Shown here: piece by piece, positions 1 through 6,031 of the stretch
Layout: every line of letters begins with the position of its first letter
Numbering within the stretch: position 1 is the stretch's first letter
Assembly (NCBI GenBank): GCA_937873105.1
Contig: CALMWD010000177.1
Coordinates: 1-6,408 of the forward strand
Length of the DNA stretch: 6,408 nt
Source: an uncultured Rhodanobacteraceae bacterium
GTDB lineage: Bacteria; Pseudomonadota; Gammaproteobacteria; Xanthomonadales; Ahniellaceae
Direction: 5' to 3'
Translations under genes and position numbers: made by a program
The notes under the pieces: generated by a model
The model's database searches: none
What the model saw: only the letters and a program-made list of their open reading frames with translations
What the model was told of the DNA's origin: nothing

Positions 1-81
1 GCCCGCGGCCAGCACGCCGAGGATCGCCTGGTTCGCGGTGCGCGGGTCGCCCGCATGGGCGGTGGCGGGTAGAATGCGCGC
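1..81. other. unassigned window edge, with promoter of the next gene
   Basis: This stretch is too short to assign. All relevant frames are open and GC-rich. One + frame ends in TAG at 70-72. Another + frame ends in a TGA at 83-85 that would overlap the next gene's ATG. A - strand frame reads a plausible peptide (HAGDPRTANQAILGVLAAG) but has no ATG, GTG or TTG near its start. It could be the 3' end of an upstream + gene or the 5' end of a divergent one. The last dozen bases act as the promoter of the next gene. Confidence 0.3.
70..75 (+). promoter_or_regulatory. putative -10 box (TAGAAT), leaderless start
   Basis: TAGAAT matches the sigma-70 -10 consensus TATAAT at five of six positions. It ends six bases before the ATG at 82. 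A transcription start 6-8 bases downstream of a -10 box falls on or next to the A of that ATG, so the mRNA would have essentially no 5' leader. No purine-rich Shine-Dalgarno sequence precedes the ATG, which agrees. The -35 region around 47-52 is poor. This is an inference from spacing. Confidence 0.5.
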
Positions 82-696
82 ATGACCAAGATCGTTGAAC
101 TCAAACCGAAATCCATCCCGGCGCGGCTGCGCGAGGCGATGCGCGAGCGCACCCTGGTGCGGCTGTGGCGCGAGAACCTCGAACCGGGCAGCTTCACCGG
201 CTACATCGCCGCGGTCGGCCAGGACCGTTTCCTGCTGTGGGCGCTCGGCGACTACATCGGCTTCGACGGCCTGTTCGTGCTGCGTTACCGCGACGTCACC
301 CGCCTGGAGTCCCCGGATCACCACGCCGACTTCCTGGAGAAGGCGATCAAGCTGCGCCAGCTCGACCCCAAGCTGCCCGCCGAATTCCCGCTCGACGATC
401 TGCGCCACGTGCTCGCGGCCGCGGCCGGCCTCGCGCCGGTGACCAGCGTCTACGTCGACACCGAGGCCGAGAACGAGATCTGCTACATCGGCAAGCTGCT
501 CGACTTCGAGGCCGAAGGCTTCACCGTGCAGGAAGTGTCGCCGCATGCGGAATGGCTGCGCGAACCCTCGTTCTTCGGCTGGGACGAGGTCAGCTGCATC
601 AGCATGAACGAGCCCTACGCGCTGGCCCTGTTCGACGTCGCCGGCCCGCCGCCGCCGCTCGACCGCGCCAGCGTCGACACCCGCCACAAGCACTGA
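82..696 (+). CDS. hypothetical protein with two similar beta-rich halves
   Basis: I do not recognise this 204-residue protein. It has no signal peptide and no membrane segment, so it is probably cytoplasmic. Two halves look related. Residues 24-87 run from a GYI segment (40-42) through DRFLLW (48-53) to RDVTRL (70-75). Residues 120-185 run from CYIG (134-137) through EGFTVQ (145-150) to DEVSCI (168-173). Each half has alternating hydrophobic strands and ends in an aromatic/acidic 'D-V-(T/S)-x-(L/I)' strand, as in small Sm-like or SH3-like barrels; this fold idea is inference. A charged linker (88-118) joins the halves. The C-terminus is proline-rich (189-192) and ends RHKH. The ATG at 82 is chosen because it follows a TAGAAT -10 box at leaderless spacing and the protein reads sensibly from there. 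It overlaps the following DUF971 gene by one base, so the two are co-transcribed and probably translationally coupled. Confidence 0.85.
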   Translation: MTKIVELKPKSIPARLREAMRERTLVRLWRENLEPGSFTGYIAAVGQDRFLLWALGDYIGFDGLFVLRYRDVTRLESPDHHADFLEKAIKLRQLDPKLPAEFPLDDLRHVLAAAAGLAPVTSVYVDTEAENEICYIGKLLDFEAEGFTVQEVSPHAEWLREPSFFGWDEVSCISMNEPYALALFDVAGPPPPLDRASVDTRHKH

Positions 697-1043
697 TGCC
701 GACGCCGACCGCGATCACCCTGCACCGCGCCTCGCGCCTGCTCGAAGTGGCGTTCGACAGCGGCGAGACGTTTTCGCTGGGCTGCGAATACCTGCGGGTG
801 CATTCGCCGAGCGCCGAGGTGCAGGGCCATGGCCCCGGCCAGAAGGTGCTGCAGCTCGGCAAGCGCGGCGTGAACATCGTCGAGATCCGCCCGGTCGGGC
901 AGTACGGCGTCACCCTGATCTTCGACGACGGCCACGACACCGGCATCTACGGCTGGGACACGCTGTACGCGCTCGGCCGCGATCATGACCGCCTGTGGGC
1001 GGACTATCTGGCCGCGGTGGCGGCGTCGGGCGGATCGCGCTAG
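696..1043 (+). CDS. DUF971 / gamma-butyrobetaine hydroxylase-like N-terminal domain protein
   Basis: This 115-residue protein is a stand-alone DUF971 (GBBH-like_N) domain. Family features seen are the 'F-S-L-G-C-E-Y-L-R-V' strand (26-35), the S-P-S-A-E turn (37-41), the V-N-I-V-E-I-x-P-V-G-x-Y-G-V segment (59-72) and the near-invariant D-D-G-H-D-T-G-I-Y-G-W-D-T-L stretch (77-90). In the eukaryotic hydroxylase the corresponding domain binds zinc; here only Cys30 and His80 remain as obvious ligand candidates, so metal binding is uncertain. The biochemical role of stand-alone bacterial DUF971 proteins is not known to me. The start is fixed by the TGATG overlap with the upstream stop (stop 694-696, ATG 696-698). 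There is no Shine-Dalgarno sequence of its own, which implies coupled translation. Longer in-frame starts upstream only run through the preceding gene out of frame. In related bacteria, as I recall, such genes sit next to hslUV or ubiE; neither is visible here. Confidence 0.9.
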   Translation: MPTPTAITLHRASRLLEVAFDSGETFSLGCEYLRVHSPSAEVQGHGPGQKVLQLGKRGVNIVEIRPVGQYGVTLIFDDGHDTGIYGWDTLYALGRDHDRLWADYLAAVAASGGSR

Positions 1044-1066
1044 GCGACCTCGCCACCGGATGACAA

Positions 1067-1090
1067 GACGGCCCGCTTGCGCGGGCCGTC
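1067..1090. terminator. bidirectional hairpin between convergent genes
   Basis: A perfect 10-bp inverted repeat, GACGGCCCGC / GCGGGCCGTC, flanks a TTGC loop. It lies 23 bases after the DUF971 stop and 24 bases beyond the stop of the convergent DUF2884 gene, the usual place for a shared terminator. No clear T-run follows on the + strand. On the - strand the stem is followed by TTGTCAT, which is weakly T-rich. It is therefore a strong hairpin but not a textbook intrinsic terminator. Confidence 0.65.
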
Positions 1091-1114
1091 GGTGCATCGC
1101 GGGATGCGGGCGGT

Positions 1115-1885
1115 TTACATGAGGTCGAGCTTGCTGCCGTTGGCGACTTCGACTTCGAAACCGGCGTTGAGTTCGGCCAGGGCCTGCACGCGCGGACAGA
1201 GATCCTGGGCACGGGCTTCGAGCTTCTTGGCGGCGCCTTCGACCTTGTCCTCGATGGTGCGCTCCAGCTTCTTGGCCTTGGCTTCGATGTCCTTGGCGCG
1301 CGACTCGTCGCCCGAGAGCGCCATCGCGATCGCCTCGCCGGCCACGTTCGCGGCGATCGAGGACACCAGTTCCTTGACCAGCGGTTCGACCACGCGATCG
1401 ACGACGCGGTCGATCTCTTCGTCGGTCGGGCGACCGTGCGACAGATCGGTGCGCACGGCCTTGACCATGTCGACACGCAGCTTGTCGAGGCGATGGTTGA
1501 ATTCCTGCACGCGTTCCGGATCTTCCTCGAAGGCCGCATTCACCTCGCGCACCGCCATCAGGCCGAGCTCGATGCCCTCGAGCGCGATGCCGATGGCTTC
1601 CTCGCGGATGCCGAGCACTTCGTCTTCGAAGCGCATCAGGCGGGTGCGGTCGGCGGCATTGACCGGCACCTCGCGACCGTCGACGTAAAGGCGACCGGCA
1701 TCGATGCGGATCTGGGCGCCGCTGCCGGCTTCCGGCGCGAAGCTCAGGCCGTCGCTGCCGATGCGCAGGTCGTAGGCGCTGTTCACGCGCACGTCGCAGT
1801 CGTGGTGGAAACGGCCGGCATGGGCCGCGCCGAAAGGCAGCAGGCTGGCGGCGGCAAGGGCGAGGACAGTCAGGCGATGCTTCAC
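1115..1885 (-). CDS. DUF2884 (YggN-like) secreted protein
   Basis: This 256-residue protein resembles the DUF2884 / YggN family of gammaproteobacterial periplasmic proteins, whose molecular function is unknown. The N-terminus is a Sec signal peptide: basic M-K-H-R, hydrophobic core L5-F18, then A-H-A before Gly24, a good signal peptidase I site. The mature protein opens with a C-D-V-R-V-N segment (30-35) and a beta-rich part (to about 75). It then becomes largely helical and charged, with long Glu/Lys/Arg-rich amphipathic helices at about 85-150 and 155-230. Only two cysteines occur, Cys30 and Cys230, so a disulfide joining the ends of the mature protein is plausible (inference). The start is GTG (1885-1883), supported by GGAGAA seven bases upstream. 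An ATG upstream of it in another frame is followed at once by a stop. The gene has its own upstream region rather than being tightly joined to the secretion operon. Confidence 0.85.
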   Translation of the reverse strand: MKHRLTVLALAAASLLPFGAAHAGRFHHDCDVRVNSAYDLRIGSDGLSFAPEAGSGAQIRIDAGRLYVDGREVPVNAADRTRLMRFEDEVLGIREEAIGIALEGIELGLMAVREVNAAFEEDPERVQEFNHRLDKLRVDMVKAVRTDLSHGRPTDEEIDRVVDRVVEPLVKELVSSIAANVAGEAIAMALSGDESRAKDIEAKAKKLERTIEDKVEGAAKKLEARAQDLCPRVQALAELNAGFEVEVANGSKLDLM

Positions 1886-1892
1886 GTCAGTT

Positions 1893-1896
1893 CTCC
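1893..1896 (-). promoter_or_regulatory. ribosome binding site deciding a GTG start
   Basis: On the - strand GGAG (in the context ATGGAGAAC) ends seven bases before the GTG at 1885. The signal peptide begins directly at that GTG and no in-frame ATG gives a better N-terminus, so this site supports the non-ATG start of the DUF2884 gene. Confidence 0.6.
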
Positions 1897-1941
1897 ATGG
1901 ATCGCGCCCGGGATGGGCCGCGTTTGAGATGCGGGGAGAAC

Positions 1942-1980
1942 TGTAATGGTTTAATAGGTGTAATGGAACACCATAACACC
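1942..1980. repeat. direct and inverted TGTAATGG elements, putative operator
   Basis: In an AT-rich patch that stands out from the GC-rich surroundings, TGTAATGG occurs at 1942-1949 and again at 1959-1966, starting 17 bases apart. A near-identical inverted copy, CCATAACA, is at 1971-1978. The second and third copies form an inverted repeat with arms GGTGTAATGG (1957-1966) and CCATAACACC (1971-1980), one mismatch and a 4-base spacer. Such symmetry is typical of a dimeric repressor site. It covers the likely promoter of the DUF2884 gene. The binding protein cannot be named from the sequence. Confidence 0.5.
1951..1956 (-). promoter_or_regulatory. possible -10 box of the DUF2884 gene
   Basis: On the - strand TATTAA lies in the AT-rich patch between the repeat elements and would place transcription starts near 1944, giving a leader of roughly 60 bases. 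An alternative -10, TACAGT, lies at 1945-1940. Neither has a good -35 box (GTGTTA or TTCCAT at suitable spacing), so an activator or the repeat-binding factor may matter. The assignment is tentative. Confidence 0.3.
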
Positions 1981-2001
1981 ATGACTGATGATCTATTGGA
2001 C

Positions 2002-2017
2002 CGGCGCGCCCTCGCGC
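2002..2017 (-). terminator. weak hairpin after the gsp-associated operon
   Basis: GGCGCG and CGCGCC form a 6-bp stem around a 4-base loop, seven bases beyond the stop codon of the membrane-protein gene in its direction of transcription. No T-run follows. It may be a Rho-assisted stop or a chance GC-rich palindrome. It is the only candidate between this operon and the DUF2884 gene. Confidence 0.25.
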
Positions 2018-2023
2018 CCCGAG

Positions 2024-2584
2024 TCATGCAGTCGTGGCCGGGACCGAGAACTCGGCCCGTACCGACGGCCGCGCCAGCCGCCAGGCGGTCCAGGCGAAGG
2101 CGCCGGCGAGGGCCAGGGTCGTCAGGGCGCTGCTGATCTGCAGCGGCCAGTACATCGACGCGATCTGCTCGCGCACGAAGACCGGCATGGTGAAGTCGAC
2201 GGCGTCGCGCCAGGCCGCCAGCTGACGCCACTGCCAGGGCACGGCGACGACATGCAGCACGGCGAGCATCCAGCAGGTCCAGACGCTGGCGACGCGCGCC
2301 CACTCGCGGCGCCGGTTCAGGGCGACGCCGAGCGGCAGGGCCGCGACGCTGGTACCGAACAACAGGGCCGCGACCAGGCCGAGGTGGCGCATCATCCATT
2401 GCAAGGCCGGCGGGAACAGGCCGAACAGCGGGTTCTCGTCGTAGACCTGCTCGATGCCGATGGTGGCGAGCAGCGCGGCGAGCACCCAGACCAGACCGGC
2501 CAGCACCACGCCGAGCACGCCGAGCACGATCAGCGACCAGGCCGTGGCCGAGACGAACATCGAACGCGGCGCCGCCGTCGACAC
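2024..2584 (-). CDS. four-helix inner-membrane protein of unknown function, in gsp operon
   Basis: I do not recognise this 186-residue protein. It has four hydrophobic stretches long enough to cross the membrane, at about residues 13-42, 68-89, 96-116 and 148-168. A short amphipathic segment before helix 2 (Y48-R66, with N-P-L-F-G-L-F-P-P) and the loop after helix 3 (W117-R138) carry the polar residues. The positive N-R-R-R motif (90-93) suggests that the helix 2-3 loop is cytoplasmic. It is not GspF, which is about 400 residues with two T2SSF domains, although gspF commonly follows gspE. The start is the GTG two bases after the gspE stop: GAGGA sits six bases upstream, whereas the internal ATG eight codons later has no ribosome site. 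The 2-bp gap means translation is tied to gspE. A part in secretion is possible from context only; a bystander gene is equally possible. Confidence 0.8.
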   Translation of the reverse strand: MSTAAPRSMFVSATAWSLIVLGVLGVVLAGLVWVLAALLATIGIEQVYDENPLFGLFPPALQWMMRHLGLVAALLFGTSVAALPLGVALNRRREWARVASVWTCWMLAVLHVVAVPWQWRQLAAWRDAVDFTMPVFVREQIASMYWPLQISSALTTLALAGAFAWTAWRLARPSVRAEFSVPATTA

Positions 2585-2586
2585 GC

Positions 2587-3828
2587 TCAGTCCTCGCGGG
2601 TCACGCGCAGCACTTCGTCGACCGAGGTGATGCCGGCCACGCACTTGGCCCAGCCGTCCGCGGCCATCGACGGCGTGCGCTTGCGCGCCTCGGCCTCGAT
2701 GTCGGCTTCGGACGCGCCCTCGTGGATGAGCTTGCGCAAGGCGTCGTCGACGATGACCAGTTCGTACACGCCGGTGCGGCCCTTGTAGCCCGCGTACTTG
2801 CCGGGCAAGCCGGCGCGCGGCCGATACAGCGTCGCCTGCGTGCCCGGCGGCAGGCCGAAGGCGGCCAGTTCGGTCGGGGTGGCGGCATAGGCTTCGCGCG
2901 TCTCCGGATCGAGCACGCGCACCAGGCGCTGCGCCAGCACGCCGATCATCGAACTCGAGAGCAGGAAGGGCTCGACCCCCATGTCGCGCAGGCGCGCGAC
3001 CGCGCCGACCGCGGAATTCGTGTGCAGCGTCGACAGCACCAGGTGTCCGGTCAGCGAGGCCTGCACCGCGATCTGCGCGGTTTCGAGATCGCGGATTTCG
3101 CCGACCATGACCACGTCCGGGTCCTGGCGCAGGATGGCGCGCAGGCCGCGCGCGAAGCTCATGTCGACCTTGGTGTTGACTTGGGTCTGGCCGATGCCGT
3201 CGAGGTAGTACTCGATCGGATCCTCGACCGTCAGGATGTTGCGCGTCGCGTCGTTCAGGCGCGACAGCGCCGCGTACAGCGTCGTGGTCTTGCCCGAGCC
3301 GGTCGGGCCGGTGACCAGCAGGATGCCGTGCGGGCGCGCGATCAGGTCGTTCACCTGCCCGAGCATCTGCGGCTGCATGCCGAGCTTTTCGAGGTCGAGG
3401 CGGCCGGCCTGCTTGTCGAGCAGGCGCAGCACCACGCGTTCGCCGTAACCGGCCGGGATGGTGGACACGCGCACGTCGACCGGGCGGCCGGCAATGCGCA
3501 ACGCGATGCGGCCGTCCTGCGGCAGCCGCTTCTCGGCAATGTCGAGCTTGGCCATGACCTTGATGCGCGACACGATCGGCGCCGCCGCCGCGCGCTGCGG
3601 CGCCAGCACTTCGCGCAACACGCCGTCGACGCGGAAGCGCACGACCAGGCGGTTCTCGAACGGCTCGATGTGGATGTCGGACGCGTTCTCCTTTACCGCC
3701 TGGGTCAACAGCGCGTTGATCAGGCGGATGACGATGGCGTCGTCGTCGCTCTCCATCAGGTCTTCGGGCTCGGGCAGCTCTTCCGCCAGCGAACCGAGGT
3801 CGACGCGCCCGTCCATGTCCGCGACCAT
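2587..3828 (-). CDS. gspE: GspE ATPase core, the open frame downstream of the TAG
   Basis: If the TAG is real, this 413-residue frame is what can still be made as one piece. It begins at the first in-frame ATG after the stop (3828), ten codons downstream of it. It retains the second N-terminal subdomain (P-V-D-V-R-V-S-T region at residues 116-123), Walker A (174-181), Walker B (239-247) and the His box. It lacks the first about 78 residues that normally meet GspL. A TAGGAG sequence spans the stop itself but lies about 24 bases from this ATG, too far for an efficient ribosome site, so strong independent initiation is not evident. The C-terminal part (residues 306-360) aligns with the zinc-binding subdomain but has no cysteines. 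An automatic gene finder would probably report this shorter gene; I regard it as the 3' part of the full gspE frame. Confidence 0.6.
   Translation of the reverse strand: MVADMDGRVDLGSLAEELPEPEDLMESDDDAIVIRLINALLTQAVKENASDIHIEPFENRLVVRFRVDGVLREVLAPQRAAAAPIVSRIKVMAKLDIAEKRLPQDGRIALRIAGRPVDVRVSTIPAGYGERVVLRLLDKQAGRLDLEKLGMQPQMLGQVNDLIARPHGILLVTGPTGSGKTTTLYAALSRLNDATRNILTVEDPIEYYLDGIGQTQVNTKVDMSFARGLRAILRQDPDVVMVGEIRDLETAQIAVQASLTGHLVLSTLHTNSAVGAVARLRDMGVEPFLLSSSMIGVLAQRLVRVLDPETREAYAATPTELAAFGLPPGTQATLYRPRAGLPGKYAGYKGRTGVYELVIVDDALRKLIHEGASEADIEAEARKRTPSMAADGWAKCVAGITSVDEVLRVTRED
2591..2595 (-). promoter_or_regulatory. ribosome binding site inside the end of gspE
   Basis: On the - strand GAGGA overlaps the last codons of gspE and lies six bases before the GTG at 2584. 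This favours that GTG over the ATG at 2560 as the start of the membrane-protein gene. Confidence 0.6.
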
Positions 3829-3855
3829 CTGCCGCGCATCGTCGCCGCCCTGCTC

Positions 3856-3858
3856 CTA
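3856..3858 (-). other. gspE: in-frame amber stop in gspE
   Basis: The - strand codons read CTG-TAG-GAG-CAG, translating as [18 protein letters not shown]. In GspE homologues the corresponding spot, as I recall, is commonly tyrosine or a similar residue before a Gln/Asp-rich turn and 'A-R-Q-M/V'. A single change would give TAG from TAC/TAT (Tyr) or CAG (Gln). No frameshift is involved, because the upstream and downstream frames are the same. Confidence 0.9.
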
Positions 3859-4061
3859 CAGGTCGCGCAGCAGGCGCTCGAATGCGGTCGCGTCCATTTC
3901 CTGCAGCGCGATCGGCGCATCGCAATACCGCCGCATCTCGGCCAGCGCCTCGACCCGCACGTCGGGCCGATGCGCGACCACCGCCGCCTCGTCGCGCCAT
4001 TCCAGGATCGTCACGCCATGGCGTTTCGCGAACGCGAAGGGCGGGCGCGCGCCCTGTGGCA

Positions 4062-6011
4062 TCACGGCGCCTCGTCCAGCGGCGCCGTCGGCGCGGTCGG
4101 CATCCGCGGCTGGTCGCGTTCCGGGGTCATGTTGCCGGGCAGCGCGTTTACGCGCAGCTGTTCGGCGCGCAGGAAGTTGTATTTCTCCTGCGAGATCACC
4201 GATTCCTGATGGGCGTCGCGGAGGATGCGCGGGCGCAGGAAGATCATCAGGTTGCGTTTGACCATGTTGGTCTTGCGGTACTTGAACAGGTTGCCGAGCA
4301 GCGGGATGTCGCCGAGCGCGGGCACCTTCGAGATGCTCTCGCTGGTTTCGTGCGTGGTCAGGCCGCCGAGCACGAGCATGCCGCCGTCCTTGACCAGCAC
4401 CGAGGTGGTGATCTCGCGCTTGTTGGTCACGAGGTCGGAGGCGCCGTCCACCGAAGGCGCCAGCGACGACACTTCCTGGTGCAGGTCGAGCGCGACCTCG
4501 TCGCCTTCGTTGATGTGCGGCGTCACCTTGAGCATCAGGCCGACGTCCTTGCGCTCGATGGTCTGGAACGGATTGGTCGGCTGGTTGCTGCCGCCGTTGG
4601 TGCCGGTGTTGGTGTATTGCCCGGTCAGGAAGGGCACTTCCTGGCCGACCTTGATCGTCGCCTCCTTGTTGTCGAGGGTGACGATGCTGGGTTCGCTGAG
4701 GATGTTGGTGCGGCTGTCGCCGCGCAGCAGCTTGGCGAGCGCGCCGACTTCGTAGACGTTGATCGTGCCCTCGCCGTCCGGATCCGGAATCGTCGTGGTG
4801 CCGGTGATGTAGCCGAGGTTGAGGCCGGCCCCGAGCGCGCCGAGCGGATTCTGGACCGCGCCGACGATGCCGCCGCTGCCCGCGGTCGGGAAGTTGGTGC
4901 CGCCGACCACGCCTTCCTGGGTCAGCCCGTCGGTGGCCTGCCACTGGATGCCGATCTCGCGCGCGGTCTCGTCGCTGACTTCGGCGATCACCGCCTCGAT
5001 CAGCACCTGGGCGCGGCGCACGTCGAGATTGCGGATCACGCCCTGCAGCGAGCGGAACACCGCCGGCGCCGCGGTAATGACCAGGGCATTGGTTTCCTTG
5101 TCGGCCTGGATCGTCGCCGGGCGCGCCGAATCCTTGGCGGTGCTGGCGCCGGTCAGGGTCGCGGCGACGCTGTCCAGCACCGCCACCAGCTGGTCGGCGT
5201 CGGCGTAACGCAGGTACACGACCTGGGTGCTTTCGCCGGCGTCGAGCGGGGTGTCGAGATGGGTGATCATCGCCCGTGCCTTGAGCCGCGCGCTGCTCTC
5301 GCCCGACAGCAGGATCGAATTGGTGCGCGCATCGGCCACCACCATCGCCGGCTTGGCGCCGTTGCTCTCGCCGCCGCTCAGCTTGTTCAGCGTGCTCGCG
5401 ACTTCCTGGGCATTCGCGTGCTGCAGCGGGATGGCTTCGACGGCGCTGTCGCTGACCGTGTCGATCCGCCCGATGATGCTCTCGATGCGCGCCACGTTGC
5501 CGGCGCGGTCGGTGACGATGATGGCGTTCCCGGACGGGCTGGCGACGATCTGGCCGCTCTGCGGCACCAGCGGCCGCAGCACCGTCAGCAGCGCATTCGG
5601 CGACACGTACTTGAGCGGGATGACGCGCGTCGTCAGCGAATCCGGACCGACCACCGGCGCCTGGGCGGCGCCGTCCTGGACGGCGATGGCCTCCGGCAGC
5701 ACCTTGATCACGTCGCCGGCCGGCACCAGCGCGAAGCCGTGCACGCGCAGCACCGATTCGAAGACGCGATAGACCTCGTCCTTGTCCATCGGCTGGGTCG
5801 AGATGATGTTGACCTTGCCCTCGACGCGCGGATCGACGATGAAGTTGCGGCCGGTGATCTCGCTGACCGTGCTGATGAAGGTGCGCACGTCGGCGTCCTT
5901 CAGGTTCAGCGTGTGCTTGCCGTTGAGCAGCGGCGCGCCCGGGGCTTCCTGGGCCGCCAGCGGCGCGGCGAAGACAAGGGCGATCAGCAGGGCCAGCGGA
6001 CGTGGGCTCAT
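4062..6011 (-). CDS. gspD: GspD, type II secretion outer-membrane secretin
   Basis: GspD forms the large outer-membrane channel through which folded periplasmic proteins leave the cell. The 649-residue protein has a Sec signal peptide (hydrophobic L6-A20, cleavage probably after P-L-A-A). N0 follows (about 31-105, with L-N-L-K-D-A-D-V-R and R-N-F-I-V-D-P-R), then the repeated secretin N domains N1 (about 125-187), N2 (190-255) and N3 (260-330), each with the I-P-L/V-Y-L and N-A-I-I-V/N-S-I-L-L pattern. The C-terminal secretin domain (about 335-597) begins V-L-I-E-A-V-I-A-E-V. It contains the glycine-rich gate region (370-405), V-G-Q-E-V-P-F-L-T-G (455-464) and the signature V-P-A-L-G-D-I-P-L-L-G-N-L-F (563-576). 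The tail (600-649) is short and proline-rich, in the place of the pilotin-binding S domain. GGAG five bases before the ATG supports the start. It lies 20 bp after gspC and overlaps gspE by one base. The gene appears intact. Confidence 0.97.
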   Translation of the reverse strand: MSPRPLALLIALVFAAPLAAQEAPGAPLLNGKHTLNLKDADVRTFISTVSEITGRNFIVDPRVEGKVNIISTQPMDKDEVYRVFESVLRVHGFALVPAGDVIKVLPEAIAVQDGAAQAPVVGPDSLTTRVIPLKYVSPNALLTVLRPLVPQSGQIVASPSGNAIIVTDRAGNVARIESIIGRIDTVSDSAVEAIPLQHANAQEVASTLNKLSGGESNGAKPAMVVADARTNSILLSGESSARLKARAMITHLDTPLDAGESTQVVYLRYADADQLVAVLDSVAATLTGASTAKDSARPATIQADKETNALVITAAPAVFRSLQGVIRNLDVRRAQVLIEAVIAEVSDETAREIGIQWQATDGLTQEGVVGGTNFPTAGSGGIVGAVQNPLGALGAGLNLGYITGTTTIPDPDGEGTINVYEVGALAKLLRGDSRTNILSEPSIVTLDNKEATIKVGQEVPFLTGQYTNTGTNGGSNQPTNPFQTIERKDVGLMLKVTPHINEGDEVALDLHQEVSSLAPSVDGASDLVTNKREITTSVLVKDGGMLVLGGLTTHETSESISKVPALGDIPLLGNLFKYRKTNMVKRNLMIFLRPRILRDAHQESVISQEKYNFLRAEQLRVNALPGNMTPERDQPRMPTAPTAPLDEAP

Positions 6012-6031
6012 GAATGCTCCGGTGCAAGAAC

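Larger units (their letters stand above)
2587..4062 (-). pseudogene. gspE: gspE, type II secretion ATPase, interrupted by an in-frame TAG
   Basis: GspE is the cytoplasmic hexameric ATPase that powers pseudopilus assembly in the T2SS and docks on GspL and GspF. The gene has 491 sense-length codons, close to family length (about 490-500), and begins at an ATG overlapping the gspD stop by one base (TGATG) with GAGG seven bases upstream. Codon 69 is TAG (3858-3856). Codons 1-68 encode the N-terminal GspL-binding type of domain: P-F-A-F-A-K-R-H-G-V (8-17), then A-L-A-E-M-R-R-Y (39-46). The reading frame continues unchanged after the stop. With codon 69 counted, the core shows Walker A GPTGSGKT (252-259), the Asp box with V-E-D-P-I-E-Y (279-285), Walker [10 protein letters not shown] (317-325) and the His box [11 protein letters not shown] (338-348). 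The usual two CxxC zinc pairs are absent. Apart from the stop nothing looks decayed, so this is a recent nonsense change, a sequence error, or a read-through/reinitiation case. Confidence 0.9.

Noticed and set aside
1..56. A possible divergent gene starting at the - strand ATG at 56-54
   Set aside because: That frame reads an Arg-rich peptide. The more protein-like - strand frame has no standard start codon, so neither is supported.
165..695. An upstream extension of the DUF971 frame through the first gene
   Set aside because: The extension is Arg/Ala-rich and out of frame with the credible protein there. DUF971 similarity begins right after the ATG at 696.
2002..2009. The 8-base palindrome GGCGCGCC
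   Set aside because: Such GC palindromes are expected by chance in sequence this GC-rich. It was considered only as part of the weak hairpin.
2024..4000. A 658-codon - strand open frame covering gspE and the membrane-protein gene
   Set aside because: The part over gspE is an out-of-frame shadow. Only the section from the GTG at 2584 is a credible gene.
2722..4209. A 495-codon open frame on the + strand opposite gspE and the end of gspD
   Set aside because: Its translation is rich in Arg, His, Gln and Ala with no recognisable domain. It is the mirror of the GC-biased codons of the real - strand genes.
3856..6027. A 723-codon - strand open frame running across gspD
   Set aside because: Over gspD it is the wrong frame (Arg/Gly/Pro-rich, no domains). 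Only its last 68 codons, from the ATG at 4062, are real: the start of gspE.
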